Source of the DNA: Glomus cerebriforme
Taxonomy: Eukaryota; Glomeromycota; Glomeromycetes; Glomerales; Glomeraceae
NCBI GenBank assembly: GCA_003550305.1
Contig: QKYT01000298.1
Location: 94,008 to 135,481 of the forward strand
DNA: 41,474 nt
Direction of reading: 5' to 3'
The position numbers were made by a program, and so were the translations under genes. Positions 10,144 through 19,134 of the stretch are shown here, one piece after another. Positions within the stretch are counted from its first letter, which is position 1. Every line of letters starts with the position of its first letter. The notes below the pieces were generated by a model, which was given only the letters and a program-made list of their open reading frames with translations, ran no database searches and had not been told where the DNA came from.

Positions 10144-10915
10144 ATGACACAATCAAGCATTTTTTATTTACCAGAACTATTAGAACAGATTTTACATTTT
10201 TTAGCAATAGATAAATCCTTCTATTCTACTCTATTTGTTTGCCAGCTTTAGTACAGATGCAGTGCTCCCATTCTATAGAAATGCATCGACTTAAAGGGAA
10301 ATGGTTATTATTGTACAAAGAATCCCTCTTAATTGAAAAAATTCATAAAATTGTATGTGGAAAGAAACAACCAGTTTATAGCTTAAATCTAACTCATCTT
10401 GAAATTTCATACTACCATTTACTTTCCAATAAAAAAATCAATAATATTGTATGCTTATTTTCAAATATAATTCATTTGGATTTTGAAAAAAGTACAGGAT
10501 ATAGCGATAAAGCACTAAATTGAATAGCAGAATCATACCCAAATCTGAAGCATCTCAATTTGGAAAAGGATAAGTATGTAAGCAATCATGCTAGAATAAT
10601 AACTGATAAAGGCCTGTTTGCTTTAGCAAATGCATGCTGTAAATTAGAATATCTAAATATTTCTCACCGCATAGAGATTACTGGAACATCAATTTCTAGT
10701 ATTATTCGTTCTTGCCCAAGCTCCAAGAACTCGTCCTTAGCTTTTATAGAATTACTGATGTGATTATCAGAAAAATTGCTTGTTTATATCTTAATTTAAA
10801 GTATTTTGATCTGAAGGGATGTTATAAAATTAGCAAAGAAGCCATAGATCAGCTAAATCCAAATATCCATGTTGAGAATTTCAACAATATGACCAACTCT
10901 AATCTTATTCAGTGA
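10144..10915 (+). pseudogene. Broken F-box / leucine-rich repeat gene
   Basis: The ATG at 10144 opens an F-box (YLPELLEQILHFLAID, then STLFVCQL) in which a TAG stands where the conserved Trp of the VC-x-LWY block is expected. A shift near 10280 leads to KIVCGKKQPVYSLNLTHLEI and then LRR units: IIHLDFEKSTGYSDKALN (stop TGA follows), YPNLKHLNLEKDKYV, ITDKGLFALANACCKLEYLNIS, ISSIIRSCP. After a one-base shift near 10715 it continues KLQELVLSFYRITDVIIR and LNLKYFDLKGCYKISKEAI. The repeats (about 25 residues, L-x-x-L-x-L) match the Skp1-type F-box/LRR family that is strongly expanded in Rhizophagus. The family selects substrates for SCF ubiquitin ligases. With at least three stops and two frameshifts this copy is dead, and it sits between retroelement fragments. 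Confidence 0.7.
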
Positions 10916-11460
10916 TTATCTTAGACAGGCTGGTACTGCCCATCAGAATTTAGCACATGTTTTAGATCAAATATACCGGCAACCTAACAGATGGTCACCA
11001 AGGAATTATTTTGATAGAATACTAGCTGATCAAGCAGAATGCTGGTACTCTACTGATCTAACTAGTCCGGAGTGGTGAATAGATGTCTATTTTTTATATT
11101 TGAATATTATATGCTATAATAAATAAATGATCCTTGTAAATTATGCGATTGAAGAAAATGACCCCACCCAGGTAGTGCTTGATACAAGCACTAATGTAAA
11201 TTGCATTAGCTAAAAACATATTGGTGAATTAGGAATTACATATCACGATAAAAGCAATAGTATTGAGGCTTCAGATATATCCTATTCCACATTAGGAAAG
11301 GTTAATCTGTGTATTACCTTTAATGATGGCAAGAAGATAAAAACATACCTAGTGAATTCATAGTTATTGAACCAGATTGGCCCGATCATTTTTCTAATTT
11401 AACCTTAGGAATACCGTGGTTGCGAGAAAATGGTGCAACTGAGCTATGACTGATTTTTCC
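10915..11460 (+). pseudogene. Gypsy-type gag tail and aspartic protease relic
   Basis: From 10915 to 11080 one frame reads SDYLRQAGTAHQNLAHVL, then RWSPRNYFDRILADQAECWY and LTSPEW before a TGA. At about 11127 a second frame starts MILVNYAIEENDPTQVVLDTST (the VLDTST is a decayed active site), followed by NVNCIS, HIGELGITYHDKSN, YSTLGKVNLCITFNDGKK and, after a shift, LTLGIPWLRENGA near 11405. The flap and LGIPWLRENGA block identify a Ty3/gypsy-like protease. No reverse transcriptase or integrase follows in the window. The promoter-like stretch before the ATG resembles the one before the 9741 copy. Confidence 0.6.
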
Positions 11461-12093
11461 AGTTCAACCCATAGTCCAGAGTAATGATCATTAGTCCAGA
11501 AGATTTTTTGCTGAGCCATGTATAATGCCTTTGGCCAGATTGTACGACAAAAATAAGTAGATCACTAGACAGATTTGTATGATAACCATTAAGGCACTAA
11601 AGCATATTAATTTTTGCATATATATGTGAAAAAGAGAACATATTAATTTTTGCTCTTTATTTTTTTCCAAACAAATGTGAGAAAATGTGAAAGGAGGTCT
11701 AGTTGCAACATAGGACCTACTGTAAAAGTAAATATTAACGTTAAAAACATATGCTATAAAAGGCTGAGGACTTTGTAATTTTGAGATCTATAAGAACTAA
11801 CTACCTTTGCATCTCTCTAATAGATCTCCATATGAAAAGGTATGAAGATTCTGTTTACATGTGCTTTCATAAAGCTTTTGGTATTAGACAACAATATTAA
11901 TTATGCTTCATACCTCCTTAACTTTTCCCCAGTAAGATATAAAGCATGTAGGAGTATGTGGAAGTTCAGCCAACTTTCCGCAAAAACATTCCCAGAGAAA
12001 ATAACGTAAAATAAGGTATGTATATGCCAGAAGTTGTGTGTATGAGAGCGAGTTTTTTCTCACTATGAGGTTTGCTTTAGCAAACAAAACAAG
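11461..12093. other. Gap between retroelement relic and Crinkler relic
   Basis: Non-coding in both strands as far as I can read. A duplicated CATATTAATTTTTGC sequence lies at about 11608 and 11640. A TATA-like CTATAAAAGGCTGAGG at about 11755 stands roughly 335 bases before the Crinkler-like ATG and could be its promoter or part of an LTR. The minus-strand reading frame at 11908-12240 has no recognisable features and overlaps the Crinkler relic. Confidence 0.3.
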
Positions 12094-12370
12094 ATGACTA
12101 CCAGCGCAGATAATGATATTGTGAGTCTTAACTTCTGCTATCGTAATGCCAGAAATAAAAATATACTTTTCATGATTGAGATTTCTAAGGATAAAAAAGT
12201 CTCTAATCTTGAAGAAGAAGTAAGAAAGAAGCTGGGTCAATCAACCGTAATGACTTCCTCCGCCAAATTTATCCTGAAGAGAGCCTATGTAAACAGAAGA
12301 CAGGATTTTCTCCTATTTTAACGAGACGCCTAATGATGAAGACTGTATCCATATCCTAATTCTTCCCTAG
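12094..12370 (+). pseudogene. Crinkler (CRN)-like N-terminal domain relic
   Basis: The frame from the ATG at 12094 reads MTTSADNDIVSLNFCY, then ISKDKKVSNLEEEVRKKLG, FILKRAYVN. After a one-base shift near 12300 it ends IFSYFNETPNDEDCIHILI and a TAG at 12368-12370. The layout (short start, I-x-K-x-K-x-V-S-x-L-K/E-E-x-I-R-K-K in the middle, a closing NDDCIHIIV-like strand) matches the ubiquitin-like header of CRN effector-type proteins, which is widespread in Rhizophagus as well as oomycetes. Nothing resembling a CRN C-terminal domain follows, so only the header remains, and it is frameshifted. Family assignment comes from remembered motif structure. Confidence 0.6.
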
Positions 12371-13306
12371 CAACTAGTTAGAATTTTTTATCTATATTCA
12401 TTATCATGCTATGTAATAGTTTTATGTATTGTAGGCTGGCTACCGGTAACATTTTTTATTTCATTAATAAAGTATTATTATTTTATCAGTACATGAAAAT
12501 GAATCACATGCAATGATGCAATGCCTGTGTGATATAAAAATCTATATTAACGCCTAGTAATTTCTTTTTCAAACAGAAATAAATTTTATCTCATTTTGAA
12601 ACATAACACTATTTTTTGTCTGAACTTAATAACCATATAAAAGTGCTATATCTGTCTCTGAAACAAATACACCAGCTTTTACTTCCACATCTGTTACAGC
12701 AACTGGAAATTGATATAGTTGCATAAATAAGCAATTAGGCGTCCGTTTTATTTATTTCTTTATTGATCACAATAAGCGGAAATACTTATAAATTCATTCA
12801 AAAATAGGTATTTGCTGAATAGAATCAAGTAAAAGCAATTTATTAAGCAGAAAAATAAATAAGATTATTGGCAAAAAAAGCATGAAAGAAAAAGTTTTTA
12901 AAAAATGAGGAAGAAAAGATGCAGGAATAATAAAAATTATTAAAGAGGAATTTTTTTTACAAAATGAAACTTATTCCTGATTTGGTTTGTTGCGTTTGCT
13001 TTCTAATTCTGTATTCGTTGCAATTTCGTGGAATTTTCTTTTTGGTGGTACAATCTCATTTTTCAAAATCTTTTACACAATTTCTTTTTTCAACTTTTCT
13101 TTCTTCATATATACTTCTTTATAATTACTCCCCTGATGTTAAAACAGAGAAAAAATAATATATTTCACGTTCCTATTTGTGGTAGATTATTTAACAAACT
13201 ACTTACTGAGACATTGAACTACTTTGCATGACAGAAGAGATATATTTAAGAGCTCTATATCGTTCTATCGACTTTTTCTCCCTGCAATTCCATGTGCCAT
13301 CTTGTT
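12371..13306. other. AT-rich gap, no gene recognised
   Basis: An AATAAAG signal near 12466 could be a polyadenylation site for the Crinkler-like gene. Reading frames at 12964-13231 are hydrophobic, low-complexity and in two overlapping frames without any motif, so I do not call them. No repeats noted. Confidence 0.3.
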
Positions 13307-13882
13307 TCAGACACTTTTTTTATAATCCATGAAAACTTCAAGGGGATTTTCATTATAAAATACTGATTTGTTCATAAAAATAATTAGATTCTCAGTGATG
13401 AAATTGATCATAGTGAGGGTATCAGCGTTCTCAAAGTCAGTTTTGATTTTCAGGCGTTGCTTTTTCGAAAAGGTTTTCACAATTTTAGCAGGGATTATGC
13501 CTGCATGGTCGTAAAGAAACGTATAGAGTTCAAGTTCTATTAGAGTGTAAAATGTTTTCACAATGGCTCTCTGTTTGTTGGTCAAGAATGAAAATTCCTC
13601 CACTGGCAGAGGATTTTCTCTATTTGCAATGGCAGATGATCTATCATATCTTTTTTTATTAAATTTCGCAGTTGGACTTAGCCATTTGTGTACTTGGATA
13701 TTTGCCATAGTTTTCTCACGGAATGATTGGTCTCTATCTAACACGTCACGAAGTGACTCATGTATTGATTTTTTGTTTGCTCTCAGTGGACAAATACTGT
13801 GTAATGATTCCACAGTAGAATCGAGAGAATCTTTAATATTTTTGTCAATTACTCCAGATTTTATCCAAGTAGAAATTTTCAT
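13307..13882 (-). CDS. Unknown protein, intact 191-codon frame
   Basis: An uninterrupted frame from the ATG at 13882 encodes 191 residues: MKISTWIKSGVIDKNIKD at the start, a basic middle (VHKWLSPTAKFNKKRYDR), a PLPVEEFSFLTNKQRAI stretch and a mainly helical, Lys- and Leu-rich C-terminus with NFITENLIIFMNKS. No signal peptide, membrane span or known motif is seen. Amino-acid composition is protein-like rather than low-complexity, and it is intact in a neighbourhood of wrecked elements, so it may be a recent insertion, a young gene or an exon. It is downstream of the Fanzor relic on the same strand but does not look like its C-terminus. Confidence 0.4.
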   Translation of the reverse strand: MKISTWIKSGVIDKNIKDSLDSTVESLHSICPLRANKKSIHESLRDVLDRDQSFREKTMANIQVHKWLSPTAKFNKKRYDRSSAIANRENPLPVEEFSFLTNKQRAIVKTFYTLIELELYTFLYDHAGIIPAKIVKTFSKKQRLKIKTDFENADTLTMINFITENLIIFMNKSVFYNENPLEVFMDYKKSV

Positions 13883-14026
13883 TATAAAAATTAAAAAAAT
13901 TAGAAAAAATTAAAGTCTCAATATTATTCAAATAATCATGATATTTAAATCGAATCATTCGCAAAACACGTCCGTTGCGTCAAATTAGTCAAATTATTAA
14001 GTCATAACTCACAAGTTATGAGATCA

Positions 14027-14100
14027 TTATAACTAAGATCAACTAAATCAACCTATATGTATGATGCAGTAAACTGTGCCATGACAAAGCACGTGTATTA
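14027..14100 (+). repeat. LTR 3' end, second copy
   Basis: These 74 bases match the right end of the solo LTR at 8570-8646: both carry AAGATCAACTAAATCAACC, then TATATGT, GCAGTAAACTGTGCC and ACGTGTAT(C/T)A. Here the final CA has become TA. A weaker match to the LTR's left end (AACACGTCCGT near 13975, compared with AACAGTCCGT near 8180) suggests that the copy may be an internally deleted LTR of about 130 bases. It abuts the truncated Fanzor-like frame at 14101. Confidence 0.55.
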
Positions 14101-15442
14101 CTGAACTTAGTTTGTTTACATGCAAGCAAAGTCTCACCAACTTCTGCGTATTATTCTTACCAACTTTTGTGATTCCTTTGGTAGGTGAGTACATTACAAA
14201 TGGAGTTCAGATTTCCAGATCGATAGCCAGTTAGCCACAAACCTCTCGTGTATTTTTTTTGACTTTTTTTATTTTTCATGTACCCATGATAAGATCCATT
14301 CATTAGTTTTTCTAAAATATATGAGCTTGCAATTATTATCAATCCTTTCTGATGGCCAACTGTTATTTTTTCTCTTATTCTCGAAATGCAAAGTTCTCAG
14401 ATCTCTTGATCCTTCCTTGAGATTATATGGTTTCTTCCTCGGTATTCTTATAGAGCTACTGAATAAATATAATACATAAAATTGATTCCAATTTTTTTTT
14501 TGAAAAATTTTGTGCATATATGGTGATGGTATGCTTTAGATCCTTTCTGGTCTTGAACTTTAACTTGGTGTTATTATTTTTGAATTGAAATTTTTAACAG
14601 CTTCATCCACAGTTTTATCAATTATGTTATTTGATATATCATTATAGACTTTCTTATTCCTCAATTTTAAATATACGATTGTTCTTAGGAATTGTATTTT
14701 TGGAAAGTTTATCACCTCCTTACACTTATTATCATTTTTATCTACACGCACAATTAAAAACTGCCTCTTCTGCAGCAGATAATCAGTGATCGTGTTATAG
14801 ATCAATTTCACCAATCCCATCTATCGCTTCAGTAAGCGTTTCTGCATGAGATTTGGGTACAATTTCACTTTCAATATTCTGTTTATGTTTTCGTCCTTTT
14901 TTCTTTTCTTGTTTTTTCTTGCAGTTAATACTTTCTTTCTTTTCTTTTCTTTCCCTTCTGTGCTTGGCTGCTCTTCTTTCTTGCAATCTGCAGATGAAGA
15001 TGGTGTTAATAGCAAGGATATCTTTGGATAGCTCATGTTCATCAGTTGTTGAATCATCAAAGAGAACCATGAGTTTTGTAGAGTTGAGCGAGAATACATA
15101 CTTGAGAAGTTCATAAGTGAACCTGCATAATCAATCATGGTGGGTAACCACAATCTCTCTGACAAGGCCTTTGCATAATTGTTCCAATAGGATTTGCAGT
15201 CCTTTATGTTTGAAGTTGATTCCTGACCCAATGTCACTGATGAGCTCATAGGTTGGGAATCGGGAGCTGAGAAGTTGTTTTTGTCATTCAAGGTCTTCTT
15301 TTTGCTTGACACTAGAGACCCAAGCATAGAGGAAACCTTTTTTGTTGGTGGTAGTAGTGGCGGTGGTGGTGGTGGAGCTATCAGCATTTTGGGAATTCAA
15401 AATGGAAGATATATTGTAAAGGTGAGTACCAGAAGGGGACAT
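14101..15442 (-). pseudogene. Fanzor-like (TnpB-related) RNA-guided nuclease relic, truncated
   Basis: Read on the minus strand from an ATG at 15442 (MSPSGTHLYNISSIL) or 15387 (a proline run then PTKKVSSMLGSL): a disordered start, a dense Lys/Arg block resembling a nuclear localisation signal (KEKKRKKVLTARKNKKRKK), then ILKVKLYPNLMQKRLLKR and, past a TAG where Trp fits, GLVKLIYNTITDYLL. This is the N-terminal K-x-x-L-Y-P ... W-x-x-x-x-R-x-x-Y-N layout of IS605 OrfB/TnpB and Fanzor proteins. Further on come TVDEAVKNF, SIRIPRKKP, CKLIYFRKTNEWILSWV and a RuvC-I-like D-x-x-I-(TGA)-TPFVMYSPTKG with the TGA replacing the expected Arg. It continues VGKNNTQKLVRLCLHVNKL and ends at the LTR fragment. 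RuvC-II/III and the zinc ribbon are absent. Several frameshifts mean it is dead. The family call rests on motif order. Confidence 0.62.
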
Positions 15443-16336
15443 TATAGCAGTGATTTTTCCTTGCTTTAGCTAGCGATGCAAGGTATATGATGAGATTCCT
15501 AGCTTCTTAGTTGTTTTGTGTGCAGATAAATACATAAAGAAAGGTTTACAGTTTACGATTTTGACTTCTAAATTGATATATTGATAAATTGATAAGCATT
15601 ACTAAGCAGATGTCACGATTGTAATACTAAGCAAAAATTTACTACGGTATATAAATTATAAAATTAAAACTTGGGCAAAATTAAGTTTTAATTAAGTAAT
15701 TCTGGTCAAATCAGCTTAATTCTGGTAAACATATAAACATCAAGTCTATGTAACGTAAAATTTAGCATCCCTTTTATTGCGTGACGGATTAGGGGTGTAT
15801 TTTATTTTATCCAGTATATAGCTATTTTTGATAATTTTATGTTATGCTTTAAATAAAAATTAATTCGTCTAGAAAAAAAGGATATTATACTATGATACAA
15901 ATAAAATATTATAGTTTAGGATATAAATAATAGGTGCAAAAATAATTTGAGATTTGTACTGATTTTGACACAGTAATTTGGAATTGGATATTGAAATTTG
16001 AATATTGGTGGTATCTATAGTTTAGGATACATATTATAATAGTTCTATTATTTATTTTAAACTCTATCTCCTCTAAAAAGACAAATTAAATATATTTGAG
16101 TGTAACTTTACAATCATGCCAATTCCTTTATCAGATATATCTTCACAATTAAGTAGAGATGTTAAAAAACTAGAAAAGTTATTAATATTTTTAATATACT
16201 AATTAACAAATATCCCAAATCTATCATTGACGATTTTTTAAATTATTTTTACAATAGAACTATTTTTTTTTTACTTAAAAACAAAACTTACTCACAAAAT
16301 AACAAATGATAAAAAAATCTTCACAAAGATTATATT
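15443..16336. other. AT-rich gap before ALG8 3' end
   Basis: No gene recognised. A TATAGTTTAGGATA sequence occurs twice (about 15912 and 16017). A plus-strand ATG at 16116 opens about 28 codons (MPIPLSDISSQLSRDVKKLE) preceded by AATC, which could be a small exon but has no support beyond composition. Confidence 0.3.
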
Positions 16337-18679
16337 TTAAAAGTTATCATCTTGATTTTCATTATCATTTTTTCCCAAGAAATAAATCACACTTAATCTA
16401 ATCCAAGAATACATTACACCAAAAGCACAATACACGGAGGTTGTTAATAAAGGTAGGAAGGGATATTTTCCATCTTTATAAATAACTTGATGTACTATTC
16501 CCGTAAAGAATTGTAATATAATAAATCCATACATATATGCATTTTCTATTATATTGATGAAATATGATAATCTTGCTTCTGTTGATGAAGTTAATTTATT
16601 GGTTTGAAAATATTTTACGTTTTTATTTCTAAATCAAGATTATAAGAAAATTAGTTTAAAAATAAGCAATTTAAATTAATAGCAAAAAGATCTTAGATGA
16701 AATATAATTACCTAAAATTATATAAAATTCCCATAAAGGTTAAGAAGAACCATAATAAACAAATCACTATTTTGATGGTGGATTCTGGATAATAAAAAAA
16801 AATATTATTTTTAGATAAATCATTCAAATGTTAAACATATGGTACATAAATACTTCACCTGTTAATTTGAATAAAAGTGGAAATAAAGAAATTATTCCAG
16901 ATAAAGATAGTATCATATAAGTACGGAAAAGCGCAATATTCTCTGATGATATCAAACTAAAATAAAAAAAAAATATAAATATATATTTTTGCTAAATATA
17001 TCAAACAGATATACCGAAAATGTAATTTTACCCGAAAGGAATCATAACCAACAAGATTGCTTTTTCGTGAACATGCCATCCAAATAGAAAAGAAGAATAT
17101 CCGTTCAAAATCAATGATCTAATAAAATTCTTGTGGCTTGGATCTTTCCACAATTTAACAAGAGATGCCTTTGGGAATAAAATATGGAGTTTTTTCAGTT
17201 TTTAGAATTTACTCGGATTTTATAAATTTTTCTTACAGTTTGAAATCCCAAAGTAAGAATGAATGTGTGATTTGCTTGAATTTGCGGCAATAATGCGAAA
17301 TTAACATCTCCAACCAATCCTCTTGTAATTGAACCGATTGCCGATTCGTTTAACGACCATCCGAAACGTTTGGAAACTAGATAATGAGAATTAATAAAGT
17401 CAAATATTTGTTCCAATAAGTTATTATTAATATAAATCGTTGTATTTACAAACGATCAGCATTCGATCCATCGCAGAATACAAGGCCCAAAAATTCGGTG
17501 CCCAATAAGCATGACAAAGTCCTCTTTTAAAAGGAAATAAACGAGAAAGAATTTGACCAAATTGTCCCATAATAATAAACGGTCCAAATGAAAGTAAAAA
17601 TATTATAATGACAGAAACACCAAGGATAATAAAATGTTTAATCGAAAATCTTTTTGTGCCTAAAGAATGAATAAAACAGATCAATACATTTTCAATGAGA
17701 AAAAAAAACTTTAATTATATGTCTTTTTTGGTGTGAATATATACCAGTTTTTTGAAAACAGTAATTTCTCAATAGATATACGAAATACGCGGGGGAAAGG
17801 TAAAGAAAAATATGTTTAAAATTAAGCAAAATAGCAAACATTATTCCGCACATAAGATCATTTTCCTTATATCATAGAATCATAAGAATAAATATAAACT
17901 TATATTGATGATTTTAATTCTTAAGATTAAAAAATATAATCAAAATTTACCTCTTTGGCATATGCCAATGAAAGCAAAAATATACCATAAAGAAATCCAT
18001 TATATTGAAAATGAATATGTAATTATCAACAAGTGGATTAAAAATAATAATAAATAAATAAAATCATTATCTTGTGAAAATCAAAAACAAAAGGATATGA
18101 TCCACCATTAAAATTCCAGGATTCAGGAAAATCGATGCAGCCAATATATTTAACAAATTTTTATTTTTCGTATTATTTGTTGTCAAATATCTATTAATAA
18201 ATTTTCATTAAACAGTTTTATTAATAAATTCACGAATAACAATAATAATGAATTTTAAGACTTACTTTTTCAATGCATAAAATAATACTAATTCGCTTAT
18301 AATTACTGTCGCACGTTGAAAATAAATTGTTGCGTCGCTTATATAATTTAAATTATCAACTCTGAGCATTTCTTTATCGATTAATGGCACAAATTGTGAT
18401 AATATCCATTCGAACCACGCAAAAAATGGAGGATAATCTAACGTCCATTCACTCCTATCTTCATAATACCATTTTGATATTGGTAGACTATGCGTGATAG
18501 CAAGCCAATTTCGATGAACTTCAAAATCTGTTGAACGACTTGTAAAAGAATAAAAATTGATATCAAAGCAAAATCATAAAGTTCAATAATTAATTTAATT
18601 AATTTAAATTCAATTTAGCTTACTATGTAGGAAATAGTAATAACTTAATAAATGTACTAAAAATTAACAAATCTTCCAT
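16337..18679 (-). CDS. ALG8: ALG8 glucosyltransferase (dolichyl-P-Glc-dependent)
   Basis: This adds the second glucose to the dolichol-linked N-glycan precursor in the ER membrane (GT-C fold, family with ALG6). Exons by hand: 18679-18624, 18538-18266, 18190-18099, 18018-17951, 17865-17745, 17659-17450, 17376-17237, 17168-17032, 16956-16859, 16784-16712, 16628-16337. The joined frame is 1,560 bases (519 aa), close to the family size. The luminal acidic motif [18 protein letters not shown] is at residues 19-36, followed by [73 protein letters not shown] and [14 protein letters not shown], all ALG8 hallmarks, between many hydrophobic spans. The start is the only ATG that gives a short N-terminal helix before the STDFEVH block. 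All introns are GT-AG except the third, which fits AT-AC. The gene looks functional. Confidence 0.93.
18019..18098 (-). other. AT-AC (U12-type) intron in ALG8
   Basis: On the minus strand the intron begins ATATCCTTTT, matching the U12 donor consensus, and ends ATAATTAC. Its core branch sequence TTAAT lies about 19-20 bases before the acceptor (near 18038). Splicing here joins GTGGATC to ATATTCATTTT and gives [11 protein letters not shown], the conserved ALG8 sequence in frame. The only nearby GT-AG combination (GTGGATC to CACAAG) runs into a stop and loses this motif. Length is 80 bases. Confidence 0.85.
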
Positions 18680-19134
18680 GTTTTAATCAATGTGCTAATA
18701 GAGTACAAGTCGTTTGACCATCACACGATAACTAATTTGAATTGATGTACACGTTTTACATTTAATGATCTATATTTGGAATTAATATAAACCTTTTAGG
18801 ACATAAAAATTATTTCGATTATCATAGACAATTAAATTAAATCCAGATGTTTGTTTATTAAATAAAATTTGCCAAATTAATTAAAATATTTAATGTACAA
18901 ATATATTTATACTTTAAAAATTAAAACGGTCCTTATTGATGCTTTTTAAATTAATTTTCCATCTATTTTACACCAAATACATTTTATAAACTTTACAGTA
19001 AGATGCAAAAATATTCATTATCCAACATAATAATACTTGTATATTGTTCATTAATAAAAAAAAACAATTAAATTAAATTGTCTAAACGGGAATCCTAAAA
19101 GTACGATATTTTTACCTTGGTGAAACAACCGAAT
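18680..19134. promoter_or_regulatory. ALG8 upstream / acyltransferase 3' region
   Basis: This 455-base AT-rich spacer lies between two minus-strand genes. It should hold the ALG8 promoter and the acyltransferase 3' UTR. I see no repeat or conserved box that I can name. Confidence 0.35.

Noticed and set aside
11908..12240. Minus-strand 110-codon frame
   Set aside because: Lies antisense over the Crinkler-like header and shows no features of its own.
12964..13231. Two overlapping hydrophobic plus-strand frames
   Set aside because: Low-complexity Phe/Leu/Ser-rich translation of T-rich DNA, no motif and no splice context.
14846..15469. Plus-strand Phe/Leu/Ser- and Gly-rich frames
   Set aside because: Antisense of the Lys/Arg- and Pro-rich part of the Fanzor-like relic.
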